From Bacteroidota bacterium (GTDB taxonomy: Bacteria > Bacteroidota > Bacteroidia > B-17B0 > Aurantibacillaceae): DNA of 64,000 nucleotides. Of this stretch, positions 46,352 through 53,864 are shown one piece after another. The stretch spans positions 340,903 through 404,902 of the forward strand of contig JAUXTT010000011.1 in the NCBI GenBank assembly GCA_030684395.1, in the 5' to 3' direction. How positions within the stretch are numbered: position 1 is the first letter of the stretch; each line of letters starts with the position of its first letter. The notes under the pieces were generated by a model that was given only the letters and a program-made list of their open reading frames with translations, was not told where the DNA came from and ran no database searches. The position numbers and the translations under genes were made by a program.

Positions 46352-46915
46352 ATGACGGAGTCCGAAATCATATCCCAGTCTCAGCGCCACAATAAGGAAG
46401 CACAGCATTTACTATTTGAAACTAATTTCAATACGTTAATGTCGCTTAGTATGCGGTATGCCAAAGATCAGGATCAGGCAAAGGAAATTCTCAATAACGG
46501 GTTCAGTTTCATTTTAAACAACCTTTCTGAATTTAATAAATCGAATATTTCTTTTAATCAATGGCTAAGAGATCAATTTATTGAAAACACCATTCGTTTC
46601 CTGAAAAATAAAAAAACAGAATACTACATCACTACTACTGTAAAAGTAACGGAAAGCAAAAGTAATACTGATTTGTTTAATACTCTTGAAGAATTTGACG
46701 CTTCTAAAATTGACAGTGCTGAGTTGATGTACGCCATTCAACAACTGCCTCCTTCCTTTAGAGCGGTTTATAATATGTGTATGGTTGACGGATTTGATTT
46801 CAAAAAAGCAAGCGACTATCTGGAAGTTAGTGAAGACACTGCCAGGTTTAGTTTGGAAAAAGCCGGATATCATTTGCATCAGAACATTCGACAACTTCAA
46901 AAAGGTTACAGATGA
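46352..46915 (+). CDS. ECF-like RNA polymerase sigma factor
   Basis: A 187-residue sigma-70 family protein. Region 2 is around MSLSMRYAKDQDQAKEILNN (about residues 30-50) and region 4 around ELMYAIQQLPPSFRAVYNMC followed by FDFKKASDYLEVSEDTARFS, the DNA-binding helix-turn-helix. The stop overlaps the next gene by four bases (ATGA), and that gene encodes a membrane protein of anti-sigma type, so the pair is probably an envelope-sensing switch. The target promoters are not visible here. Confidence 0.88.
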   Translation: MTESEIISQSQRHNKEAQHLLFETNFNTLMSLSMRYAKDQDQAKEILNNGFSFILNNLSEFNKSNISFNQWLRDQFIENTIRFLKNKKTEYYITTTVKVTESKSNTDLFNTLEEFDASKIDSAELMYAIQQLPPSFRAVYNMCMVDGFDFKKASDYLEVSEDTARFSLEKAGYHLHQNIRQLQKGYR

Positions 46916-47598
46916 GCGGTACAATTACACATTATTTAAGTAAGGAAGAAGTTTCCGAAAAACTTCAGGGCGTTTCATACTCTTTCCAGGAAAGTTATTG
47001 GGAATCCTTTCTGGAATCTCAAAGCTCTGGTTCGATAAAATTTGTCAGCCCTAAATCACCTTCTTCTATAAAACTCACACCAAAACTTATTGCTATTCCT
47101 GTTAGTTTGATAGCTATTTCGGCAATCATTTACTTTAGTGTAAGCAATCTTAAATCTGAAAACTCTTCTAAAGAACCGAAAAAAAACACGGAAGAAGCAA
47201 CTATGCTGGTAAGCCCTCAACCTAAAGAGAATACCGTTACAACTCCACTAACAAATACTGCAAAAACTACCCAAACTTCCAGCGGAAAAGAAGTATCTCC
47301 TGTTACCAACAACCCAAAACAGGAACCATTGGTAACAGCACCTACACACCCTGCTGAAGGAAAAGAACCTGCTAAAACAGAAAAAAAAGAAGATACATCT
47401 GCGGCAGGCACTCAAACATCTAAAGTTGTTAAAGAAGAAAAGAATAAGGTGGTAGAACAGGCTTCCGTTGTAAATGAAGAGAAAAAAGAAAGCACCGGAA
47501 AAAAGAAAAAGAAAAAACGTAATCGCAAAAAGGATTCTGAGAACAAGATCCTGATTCCAAGCCCGGAAGAAGATAATGTTGTAATACCTGAAAACTAA
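46912..47598 (+). CDS. Probable anti-sigma or sensor membrane protein
   Basis: A 228-residue single-pass protein translated together with the sigma factor. A short N-terminal segment (EEVSEKLQGVSYSFQESYWE) would face the cytoplasm, then comes one membrane helix (LIAIPVSLIAISAIIYFSV, about residues 60-79). A long low-complexity Lys/Glu/Thr/Pro tail would reach into the periplasm, ending near a strongly basic KKKKKKRNRKKD block. It has no clear zinc anti-sigma motif, so the anti-sigma role comes from position and topology. The tail could bind peptidoglycan or another anionic polymer. Confidence 0.7.
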   Translation: MSGTITHYLSKEEVSEKLQGVSYSFQESYWESFLESQSSGSIKFVSPKSPSSIKLTPKLIAIPVSLIAISAIIYFSVSNLKSENSSKEPKKNTEEATMLVSPQPKENTVTTPLTNTAKTTQTSSGKEVSPVTNNPKQEPLVTAPTHPAEGKEPAKTEKKEDTSAAGTQTSKVVKEEKNKVVEQASVVNEEKKESTGKKKKKKRNRKKDSENKILIPSPEEDNVVIPEN

Positions 47599-47612
47599 GA
47601 GCAGGTTTCAGT

Positions 47613-48110
47613 ATGCAAAAAGGAGCTTCCAAAAAAAATAAAAAATTCAGTTTATACGATAACAAACGAACCAGCTTTTTTATAGGTATGTTTTTGTTTG
47701 GTATTGGCAGCATGGTTATTTTATATCCCAAAACAATGCTCTCGGTAAAAGAGGTCATAATACTCTCTTTACTATTCCTAACAGTTGATATACTGGTATT
47801 AAAACTTAAAACAAAAATCAAAGAACTGCAAACTTTTGTGGGATTGACTGTATCTGTGCTGTTAGCCCAACTTGCTGTTTTACTTTGGCTCAATTATATT
47901 CCCATTGGTGAGCATATAGAAAAGCACAAGATTGAAGATGCAAAACCTTTCGATAATGGAACACTTATTCAGCTTGAAAATAACGCTTATGGCGATTATT
48001 TCACCATCCGTTATGCAGGCAGTAAATCTGCTTTTAAACGGAAAGACAGTGTTACCTATTATTTTAAAGATGGGCTTTTAGGATTCAAAATACTGGAGAA
48101 GATTGAGTGA
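47613..48110 (+). CDS. Membrane protein of unknown function downstream of the sigma pair
   Basis: A 165-residue protein with three hydrophobic segments (SFFIGMFLFGIGSMVILY, VIILSLLFLTVDILVL and VGLTVSVLLAQLAVLLWLNY) and then a soluble C-terminal beta-rich part (YGDYFTIRYAGSKSAFKRKD). It starts 14 bases after the anti-sigma-like gene and probably belongs to the same operon. No family recognised. Confidence 0.7.
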   Translation: MQKGASKKNKKFSLYDNKRTSFFIGMFLFGIGSMVILYPKTMLSVKEVIILSLLFLTVDILVLKLKTKIKELQTFVGLTVSVLLAQLAVLLWLNYIPIGEHIEKHKIEDAKPFDNGTLIQLENNAYGDYFTIRYAGSKSAFKRKDSVTYYFKDGLLGFKILEKIE

Positions 48111-48120
48111 TTCGTCAAAT

Positions 48121-48249
48121 GGAACGCTGCCCGCTAAAGCGGAACACGGATGATTATGATAAAAGCAGATCTAATTTCGGTTTAATAATCAACTTCTACC
48201 CGGAATAAAAATCATACTAATCATGCAAAATCAGCGTCACCAGCGTTCC
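48121..48249. repeat. Imperfect inverted repeat, intergenic family A
   Basis: GGAACGCTG (48121-48129) is exactly inverted at 48241-48249, and the arms continue with GATTATGAT-like and ATCATACTAATCATGCAAAA segments. A small hairpin CCGCTAAAGCGG interrupts the left arm (48131-48142). It fills most of the 270-bp gap before the ABC-F gene. Confidence 0.68.
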
Positions 48250-48346
48250 AAAGGGTCAACTGAACCAAAATCTTCTCTCAAAACCCTCCTTTATCCGCTA
48301 ATTAAGGACTTCGAGCTATAAATTCCTCAAATTACCTTTAAAAGCG

Positions 48347-48354
48347 TATCTTTG
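48347..48354 (+). promoter_or_regulatory. Promoter -7 element for the ABC-F gene
   Basis: TATCTTTG matches TAnnTTTG and lies 27 bases before the ATG at 48382. Confidence 0.5.
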
Positions 48355-48381
48355 CAGCGTTTTTTATAGAAGTATTTTTCA

Positions 48382-50310
48382 ATGATCTCAATTAATAATA
48401 TTACAGTTGCTTTTGGTGGTTCGGCCATATTCGAAAACGTTAGCTTCCTTATCAATGCTAAAGATCGTATTGGTCTTGCAGGGAAAAATGGTGCAGGTAA
48501 ATCTACCATGCTCAAAATTCTGGCAATGGAGCAAAACCCTACCAAGGGTGATATTGCAAAACCAAACGATTGTAAGATTGGATACCTTCCACAGGATATG
48601 CGCCATCAGGCAGGCAGAACAGTTTTGGAAGAGACTGCAACAGCTTTTATTGAAATTCAAAATCTGGAAAAAAGACTGGATGAAATCAACAAAGAACTTG
48701 AAGTACGTACTGATTACGAAAGTGATTCTTATACTAATATCATAACCGAGCTTACCGATATTCATGCACGACTTGACATGGTTGGCGCAGGGAACCGTGA
48801 ACAGGAAATGGAAAAGGTTTTGCGCGGATTGGGTTTTGATCGTAAAGAATTTGACCGCCAAACCTCAGAATTTAGTGGTGGATGGAGAATGCGTATAGAG
48901 CTTGGAAAACTTTTACTACAAAAACCCGATGTGCTTTTGTTGGATGAGCCAACCAATCACCTCGATATTGAAGCTATTCAGTGGCTGGAAGATTATATGG
49001 ATGTGTTTCCTGGTGCGGTTATTTTAATTTCCCATGATAAACATTTCTTAGACAGTGTTACTACACGTACTATTGAAATCGTAAACAAAAAGATCTACGA
49101 TTATAAAGCTAATTATAGCAAATATCTCCAGTTACGTGCTGAACGTATGGAGTCGCAGGAGAACGCGGCTAAAAATCAGCAGAAGATCATTGATCAATAT
49201 GAAACCCTGATCGATAAGAACCGTGCAAAAGCAAGTAAGGCATCTTTCGCACAATCCCTGATCAAGAAACTCGACAAAATGGAGCGTATTGAAGTGGACG
49301 ATGTAGAAACCGGAGCAATTCGTTTCAAGTTTCCACCACCTGCTCATTCAGGAAAAATTATTTTGACAGTTGAGCATGCGGGAAAAGACTACGACGGCAA
49401 ACGTATTTTTAGTGATGCTAATTTTATTATTGCCAAAGGAGAGAAGATCGGATTAGTTGGAAGAAACGGTGAAGGAAAATCCACGATGATGAAAATGATC
49501 GGTGGAAAAATAAAATTTGACGGAACTGTTCAATTAGGACACAATGTAATGCCCGGATACTTTGAACAAGACCAGGAAGAAAAACTGGATACAAATAAAA
49601 CCGTTTTCGAAACCATCGACGACTTAGCTGTTGGTGATGTACGTAAACAGGTTCGTGGTTTATTGGGTTCGTTTTTGTTTTCGAATGATGACATCGATAA
49701 AAAAGTAAAAGTACTGAGTGGTGGAGAACGTGGCCGTTTGGCTTTGTGTAAACTCTTATTACAACCTTACAATTTGTTGATGCTGGATGAGCCTACCAAT
49801 CACTTAGACATTCGTTCGAAAGAAGTATTGAAAAAAGCTTTAATGGATTACGAAGGCACAATGATCATTGTATCTCACGATAGGGATTTCTTAAAAGGCA
49901 TGTGCGATAAATTATATGAATTCCGTGAAGGACATGTGAAAGAACATTTATGCGACATTACCGAATTTATGGAACTTCGTAAACTGGAGCGTATGGATGA
50001 ATTAAAATCCGCCGTGCAGGTTGTAGAAGAAAAGAAAGTAAAGCCTGTTGTCGTAAACAACGACGAGCAAAACGAAAAAGAAAAAAATCAGAAACTTATA
50101 AAAAGCCGCATCAGCAAAGCAGAAAAAGATATTGAGGATTTAGAAAAACAAATTGCTGATATGGATGCTAAACTTTCTACCCCTGAAGGATACGACAAAG
50201 CAAGTAAAGAGCCGGGGTTTTTTGACAAATACGATTTGCTGAAAAAGAAACTGGATACTCAAATGCAGGAATGGGAAAAGGCTTGTGAAGATTTGAAGGT
50301 GATTAGCTAA
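48382..50310 (+). CDS. ABC-F family ATP-binding protein
   Basis: A 642-residue tandem ATPase without membrane parts. Walker A loops GKNGAGKST (about residues 35-43) and GRNGEGKST (second half), two signature motifs (FSGGWRMRIELGKLLL and LSGGERGRLALCKLLL) and two Walker B motifs (LLLDEPTNHLDIEA and LMLDEPTNHLDIRS) are complete. The linker between domains is of ordinary length and the C terminus is a coiled coil (ISKAEKDIEDLEKQIADMDA). ABC-F proteins act on the ribosome to relieve stalls or protect from antibiotics; Uup or YheS-like is most likely. It does not show a clear resistance-type linker. Confidence 0.93.
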   Translation: MISINNITVAFGGSAIFENVSFLINAKDRIGLAGKNGAGKSTMLKILAMEQNPTKGDIAKPNDCKIGYLPQDMRHQAGRTVLEETATAFIEIQNLEKRLDEINKELEVRTDYESDSYTNIITELTDIHARLDMVGAGNREQEMEKVLRGLGFDRKEFDRQTSEFSGGWRMRIELGKLLLQKPDVLLLDEPTNHLDIEAIQWLEDYMDVFPGAVILISHDKHFLDSVTTRTIEIVNKKIYDYKANYSKYLQLRAERMESQENAAKNQQKIIDQYETLIDKNRAKASKASFAQSLIKKLDKMERIEVDDVETGAIRFKFPPPAHSGKIILTVEHAGKDYDGKRIFSDANFIIAKGEKIGLVGRNGEGKSTMMKMIGGKIKFDGTVQLGHNVMPGYFEQDQEEKLDTNKTVFETIDDLAVGDVRKQVRGLLGSFLFSNDDIDKKVKVLSGGERGRLALCKLLLQPYNLLMLDEPTNHLDIRSKEVLKKALMDYEGTMIIVSHDRDFLKGMCDKLYEFREGHVKEHLCDITEFMELRKLERMDELKSAVQVVEEKKVKPVVVNNDEQNEKEKNQKLIKSRISKAEKDIEDLEKQIADMDAKLSTPEGYDKASKEPGFFDKYDLLKKKLDTQMQEWEKACEDLKVIS

Positions 50311-50705
50311 AGTTTCCCGCACCTGCCCGAACGATGTTCAGTCGGGCGGGGATTTCGCATACTTACGCTGATATTTTTTTATACAGTACTGGTTGATTAT
50401 TTCTAGTTTCCGATTTGAGGTTTCTGGTTGGTGCCATTAGTAAGGAAAGCCCGGAAATTTAATGTTGTATCCAATATTCGTAAAAAATAAATCTATGAGT
50501 TACGCTTTCATAAGTATTACAAACATTTGAAATCATAACGGTAAGCAGTTTCTTTACAGAATTTACTTTTACTACTGCTTTCCTACATCAGGCATTCTTC
50601 TGTCATATGGCGCTACTGAGATTAAAATCTAATCAGGGAGGGATTTATTTTTCAACAAACTATTTTTTGTAGCAACAAACCATTTGGAAATTTGTACATT
50701 TGTTT
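50311..50705. other. 395-bp gap between the ABC-F gene and the DUF4160 gene
   Basis: Directly after the ABC-F stop is a GC-rich hairpin: CCTGCCCGA (50322-50330) against TCGGGCGGG (50342-50350), with no strong T run, which may still end transcription. The remaining 350 bp is AT-rich with stop codons in all frames and no other structure I can support until the promoter at 50695. Confidence 0.5.
50695..50702 (+). promoter_or_regulatory. Promoter -7 element for the DUF4160-DUF2442 pair
   Basis: TACATTTG matches TAnnTTTG and ends only three bases before the ATG at 50706, so the mRNA would be leaderless. Confidence 0.55.
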
Positions 50706-50957
50706 ATGCCGAAAGCTATTCCGGATGAAAGAGGATTTAAGTTCAGGTTTTTCTCGAATGAAAATAATGAACCACCACACGTACATGTTTTTAAAGGCAA
50801 TGGAAAATTCCCCAAATCAAAATGGTGGCTTGTTCCAAAACCGTTGTTAGTTTACTCTGAAGGCTTCACTGTTCAGGAGCACAGAATTATCGAAGAGATC
50901 ATCCAGGCTAAATTTCCGCACATGGTAAAACAATGGAAAAAACATTTTAAACAGTAG
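50706..50957 (+). CDS. DUF4160 domain protein (possible toxin-antitoxin partner)
   Basis: An 83-residue protein matching DUF4160, with the characteristic RFFSNENNEPPHVHVFKGNG and LVYSEGFTVQEHRIIEEIIQ. DUF4160 genes are usually next to a DUF2442 gene, as here (six bases apart), and such pairs are listed as putative toxin-antitoxin-like modules without firm experimental proof that I know of. I take the ATG at 50706 rather than an in-frame TTG two codons upstream. Confidence 0.85.
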   Translation: MPKAIPDERGFKFRFFSNENNEPPHVHVFKGNGKFPKSKWWLVPKPLLVYSEGFTVQEHRIIEEIIQAKFPHMVKQWKKHFKQ

Positions 50958-50963
50958 CATATT

Positions 50964-51482
50964 ATGGCGGCTAAGAAAAAATATTCAGTTCAAAAAAATA
51001 AAATAACTACAGTAAATGAAGTTGCACCCGCTTATAATTTAAAAAAAGTAATCGGAACGGGTAAGCCTGTTATTAAATCCAAAGATCTTTTGCAGTATAC
51101 AAATCCGGGCCTCAATAAAATCCTGAAAGATTTATCAGGGAAGCAAGTTTTTTCTATTCCTTCACCTGATTATGTTGATCAGTTTATAAATAAAGAAGAT
51201 CTTAAGATAGATACCCTATTTATTGATAAAAAACATGATCATTTGTTTTTTGTTCTTAATAATGGCACCACTCTTCAGGAAAAAATATCCAGGTACCCGC
51301 TTTTAATTGATGCAAGCGAGAAAAAACTCAAAGATTATAATTTATATGCAGGGGGCACCTGCGTTGAATGGGATGAGCTGAATGAAGACATTTCCCTCCG
51401 TGGCTTATTAAAGGATATCGTATTTGATCCCTTAATAAAGTCATTAAAAAACCATAAGGGGTTTGTACTTTCTGCAGATTAA
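50964..51482 (+). CDS. DUF2442 domain protein
   Basis: A 172-residue protein. A basic, probably disordered or DNA-contacting N-terminal part precedes a C-terminal DUF2442-like domain recognisable from FIDKKHDHLFFVLNNGTTLQ, RYPLLIDASEKKL, then CVEWDELNEDISLRGLLKD. It is longer than most DUF2442 proteins (about 80-100 residues), because of about 75 extra N-terminal residues. It forms a two-gene unit with DUF4160; partner roles are unproven. Confidence 0.8.
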   Translation: MAAKKKYSVQKNKITTVNEVAPAYNLKKVIGTGKPVIKSKDLLQYTNPGLNKILKDLSGKQVFSIPSPDYVDQFINKEDLKIDTLFIDKKHDHLFFVLNNGTTLQEKISRYPLLIDASEKKLKDYNLYAGGTCVEWDELNEDISLRGLLKDIVFDPLIKSLKNHKGFVLSAD

Positions 51483-51517
51483 TTTTTTTTAAATGGGGGA
51501 CTGAATGTTCTCGATAC

Positions 51518-51549
51518 GTTTCTAAACTTTGTGTCCAAAGTATAGAAAC
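51518..51549. repeat. Hairpin GTTTCTAAACTTTG / CAAAGTATAGAAAC
   Basis: A 14-base stem (13 of 14 paired) with a TGTC loop, 36 bases after the DUF2442 stop. It is the first of two nested inverted repeats and probably part of a dispersed palindromic element that also may act as a terminator. Confidence 0.7.
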
Positions 51550-51610
51550 ACTCAAACTGACATTGGTGGTAGTTTTATCATTACCCTTCGAACTGTCAGT
51601 TCGAGTGTTT
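51546..51610. repeat. Inverted repeat AAACACTCAAACTGACA / TGTCAGTTCGAGTGTTT
   Basis: Arms at 51546-51562 and 51594-51610 match at 16 of 17 positions. Together with the previous hairpin this forms a compound palindrome. Apart from these, 51483-51747 holds no gene I can support. Confidence 0.7.
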
Positions 51611-51747
51611 TAGTGCCCGTTCGCGCGGATTCCTAAAATCCGTGTACCCCATAAACCGAATTTTATTTATACGTAATAAACTTCCTGAGTATGCACCTCT
51701 CCTATATAAGGTATATAATTACTTAATTCATTTTTGAAACTGAGATG

Positions 51748-51922
51748 TCATCTCCCTGTAACATCTTTTGTTCCCAATTTTTGTATAATCCCTATGAGAG
51801 TAACTACTGCAATAAATAACCCTATCCACATAGTAACAGCTTTATTTGCTTTTACAAGAGTCGCAAGCGTTTTTTCTTCCTTGCAGTAGTTCTTTTTTAG
51901 GAGTGGGGTTCACTATTTTCAT
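51748..51922 (-). pseudogene. Frameshifted small membrane protein gene
   Basis: An ATG at 51922 (minus strand), 14 bases after the previous gene, opens MKIVNPTPKK and stops after 26 codons. The next frame, entered at a run of six A (about 51893-51898), stays open to 51748 and encodes a positively charged stretch, then a membrane helix (MWIGLFIAVVTLIGIIQ). Removing one A would join them into a 57-residue single-pass protein. It is either a real frameshift mutation or a sequencing error in the A run. It would be the last gene of the minus-strand string. Confidence 0.45.
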
Positions 51923-51935
51923 ATTACGATAGTTC

Positions 51936-52310
51936 TTATTTGGGTAGTTCAAGGGCTGTGATATATTGGTTGCGTAGGATCACCCTTTTACACAGCCAGG
52001 CCGAAAAAAGCAGAACGATTGCCAACATCAGAATCACAATGGCCAATACTGTGGTTTCACCTACTATAAAATCAAGTAGGTCTTTCTTCTCCTTAGCCAC
52101 CGAATCAAATGGACTATCTACCGAGTCATTAACTAGTTTTAGCACCGCATTACTACTAAGTAATATTATACCCAGCACCATTAGTAGTATACCTTTAATA
52201 AAAAACAACACCCGCATAATATGCATAAAAACACTCATGCCTTTTACAAAAGGCCGCTCTATAATCACAAGAGATGCTCTCGGCTTATTTTGTTGTTCTT
52301 CTGCGTTCAT
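51936..52310 (-). CDS. Two-helix membrane protein of unknown function
   Basis: A 124-residue protein with two hydrophobic segments (VLFFIKGILLMVLGIILLSS, about residues 34-53, and TTVLAIVILMLAIVLLFSAW, about 85-104) and hydrophilic ends. Not recognised. It belongs to a minus-strand series of small membrane or exported proteins (51.7-53.8 kb) and follows a start-less gene remnant by ten bases. Confidence 0.7.
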   Translation of the reverse strand: MNAEEQQNKPRASLVIIERPFVKGMSVFMHIMRVLFFIKGILLMVLGIILLSSNAVLKLVNDSVDSPFDSVAKEKKDLLDFIVGETTVLAIVILMLAIVLLFSAWLCKRVILRNQYITALELPK

Positions 52311-52320
52311 ATATATTCAT

Positions 52321-52467
52321 TTAGTTTCTCAATCTATAATTATACATTTCGTTTAGCTCATTATATTTTTTAGAAAACTCCGAATTCGAGACAATTTCAC
52401 CATGATCATCAAAACTTCCACTAGTGGCAAACGTTGAATATTTTGAATCGATTTTTCCTTTTCCAGT
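52321..52467 (-). pseudogene. Start-less gene remnant (49-codon open frame)
   Basis: On the minus strand an open frame runs from a TAG at 52470 to a TAA at 52321 and reads as protein-like sequence (DSKYSTFATSGSFDDHGEIV, then KKYNELNEMYNYRLRN), but has no usable start codon. It looks like the C-terminal end of a lost protein. A shared upstream element (52467-52510) directly abuts it, suggesting the 5' part was deleted. Confidence 0.4.
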
Positions 52468-52510
52468 CTACTCTTTAAAGGATTTTCTACATACTCCTTC
52501 TATTATTTCC
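52467..52510 (-). promoter_or_regulatory. Shared upstream element, copy A (AAGGA-N12-TCCTT)
   Basis: On the plus strand it contains TCTACTCTTTAAAGGATTTT, with AAGGA at 52478-52482 and TCCTT at 52495-52499. Related sequences lie at 53802-53840 and 56847-56890, each at the 5' side of a minus-strand unit of the same region. Confidence 0.5.
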
Positions 52511-52520
52511 AAACAATTGT

Positions 52521-53045
52521 TTAATCAGCAAGATTAAAACACTTCTTCACCGCTTCATAATTAGTCAGATCCAAATCAGGATGCTTCTTTTTAATAGCAG
52601 GGGGTATTACAACCACTTTACATTTAATCGTTGTTCCATAAAACGCATTTGGATCACTTCCGCTACTTAATGATGAATCATAAAACCAAGTAACCTCAAC
52701 GTTACCAACCCCCGTGTTAAATCCCATATAATAATTATATGGCGAATGGTATTGTGTATAAGGTAATGCAACCCAGGTTGTGCCGCCTGTAGTATTAAAA
52801 TAAACCATTACAGCCGCTGTATTGGCATTAGTTGTAGTGAGCTCTGGAATACTAAGATCTGCGTAGTAATAAGGCGCACTCCAAAACCACGAAGACATAG
52901 TAAAAGTTGCAGATGATACATTAGCGTTCCCATTATTTCCAACTTTGCCTTCATCTCCCTTTGGGCCAATTGGTCCCTGCTTTGAACATCCATTAGTCAA
53001 TATAACTAATGTCAGCATAATTACTATTTGTATTATTGTTTTCAT
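52521..53045 (-). CDS. Lipoprotein with short collagen-like stretch
   Basis: A 174-residue lipoprotein: lipobox TNGC (Cys about residue 20), then about six G-x-y triplets (GPIGPKGDEGKVGNNGNA) and a beta-rich globular part rich in Tyr, Trp and Thr (SSWFWSAPYYYADLSI). Such short collagen-like stretches after a lipobox are common in Bacteroidota surface lipoproteins and serve as spacers. Function unknown. It lies downstream of two or three small genes on the same strand. Confidence 0.78.
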   Translation of the reverse strand: MKTIIQIVIMLTLVILTNGCSKQGPIGPKGDEGKVGNNGNANVSSATFTMSSWFWSAPYYYADLSIPELTTTNANTAAVMVYFNTTGGTTWVALPYTQYHSPYNYYMGFNTGVGNVEVTWFYDSSLSSGSDPNAFYGTTIKCKVVVIPPAIKKKHPDLDLTNYEAVKKCFNLAD

Positions 53046-53054
53046 ATATTCCTA

Positions 53055-53327
53055 TTATTTGTCCCGTTCAATTTGTTTCCGTTCTATTATTGCCGGCTTG
53101 TGATTGTTTTTATCGTTTGTTACATAGTAGGTAATAAGTGAGGCCACTAAGCCAATGATTCCAACAACCAAAGCCTTCACTACCCAATTCGGTTTTTTCT
53201 TTTCTACAACCTTCGGTTTACGTGGTACTTTAGGATGTTCTACTTTTACATTCAGGTTAATATTATTTGTATTGTTATTAACGTTTGAATTTACGGGTGT
53301 TGCTTCGCTTTCTTTCTTTGTTGCCAT
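53055..53327 (-). CDS. Small single-pass membrane protein
   Basis: A 90-residue protein starting at ATG 53327 (MATKKESEATPVNS); an in-frame TTG lies eight codons upstream. An Asn/Val-rich stretch (NSNVNNNTNNINLNVKV) and a Lys/Pro-rich segment precede one membrane helix (ALVVGIIGLVASLITYYVT, about residues 56-74). Not recognised. It is nine bases from the lipoprotein gene and so co-transcribed. Confidence 0.65.
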   Translation of the reverse strand: MATKKESEATPVNSNVNNNTNNINLNVKVEHPKVPRKPKVVEKKKPNWVVKALVVGIIGLVASLITYYVTNDKNNHKPAIIERKQIERDK

Positions 53328-53360
53328 ATAATCAGGGGTGTTTCTATTCAAAATTATCTT

Positions 53361-53573
53361 CTAATAACAAATCTTACAGGCTCTTTTATTATAAACACTT
53401 ACCGCATCCGTTTTACTGATGTGGATAATCTCGTGTGTGCATCTATTTAACCCTTTGCAATCTTTTGTTGCATGGTAGGCTACCGATGTTTTGCTATCGC
53501 ATACATATACATTGTCGGCAACAAATGCCGTGCTTATAATCAGCGCTATTGCAATAGCCAGTAGTTTTTTCAT
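53361..53573 (-). CDS. Small secreted cysteine-containing protein
   Basis: A 70-residue exported protein: signal peptide MKKLLAIAIALIISTAFVAD, then a short domain VYVCDSKTSVAYHATKDCKG with a further Cys-x-x-Cys (ACKICY) at the C terminus. I recall this kind of small domain (VYxC...YH....C.GL..C) as widespread in Bacteroidota; the spaced cysteines may hold zinc or form disulfides. Two bases separate it from the upstream gene. Confidence 0.75.
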   Translation of the reverse strand: MKKLLAIAIALIISTAFVADNVYVCDSKTSVAYHATKDCKGLNRCTHEIIHISKTDAVSVYNKRACKICY

Positions 53574-53575
53574 TA

Positions 53576-53782
53576 TTAGTTTGGGATTTCGTAAGCCAAC
53601 TGCTTTTTAATAAACTCATATACTTGTTTATGTGTAGCATGCTTAATAGTATTGTTTGCACATGAAGTAGTGAGAAAATTATAAATTACCCGTTTGTCGG
53701 CGTACAGACTTGCTACATATTGTTTTTCGTGTTCCTGACTGCAATTAAAGGGCACATCATCCTTTGCTTTATCTCTTGCCAT
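53576..53782 (-). CDS. Small hypothetical protein
   Basis: A 68-residue protein without signal or membrane segment, with three Cys/His-rich spots (FNCSQEHEKQ, TTSCANNTIKHATHKQ). Not recognised. It starts the minus-strand series 53782 to 51748 and has the shared upstream element (copy B) 20 bases before its ATG. Confidence 0.6.
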   Translation of the reverse strand: MARDKAKDDVPFNCSQEHEKQYVASLYADKRVIYNFLTTSCANNTIKHATHKQVYEFIKKQLAYEIPN

Positions 53783-53801
53783 ATTATTTAGTTTTAGCCT
53801 A

Positions 53802-53840
53802 TCTACTCATTAAAAAGGATTCAGCATGCTCTTATATTTT
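53802..53840 (-). promoter_or_regulatory. Shared upstream element, copy B
   Basis: Plus-strand text TCTACTCATTAAAAAGGATT followed by CAGCATGCTCTTATA aligns with copies A and C. The second half-site is degenerate (TCTTA instead of TCCTT). It is 20-58 bases upstream of the ATG at 53782. Confidence 0.5.
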
Positions 53841-53864
53841 AACTATATAGTACCTCTCAAAATC

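Noticed and set aside
48382..50310. ABC-F protein as an antibiotic resistance determinant
   Set aside because: The inter-domain linker is of ordinary length and the C-terminal coiled coil fits housekeeping Uup or YheS-like proteins.
51893..51899. AAAAAAG slippery heptamer suggesting programmed -1 frameshifting
   Set aside because: The heptamer is in the wrong phase for a shift from the ATG frame into the membrane-helix frame; a +1 move would be needed. An indel is simpler.
52521..53045. Collagen-like protein
   Set aside because: Only about six G-x-y triplets are present, too few for a stable triple helix; I treat it as a spacer after the lipobox.
53361..53573. Cys-containing small secreted protein as a toxin with disulfides
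   Set aside because: The pattern resembles a widespread small Bacteroidota domain, and no immunity-type partner is evident, so I keep it as unknown.
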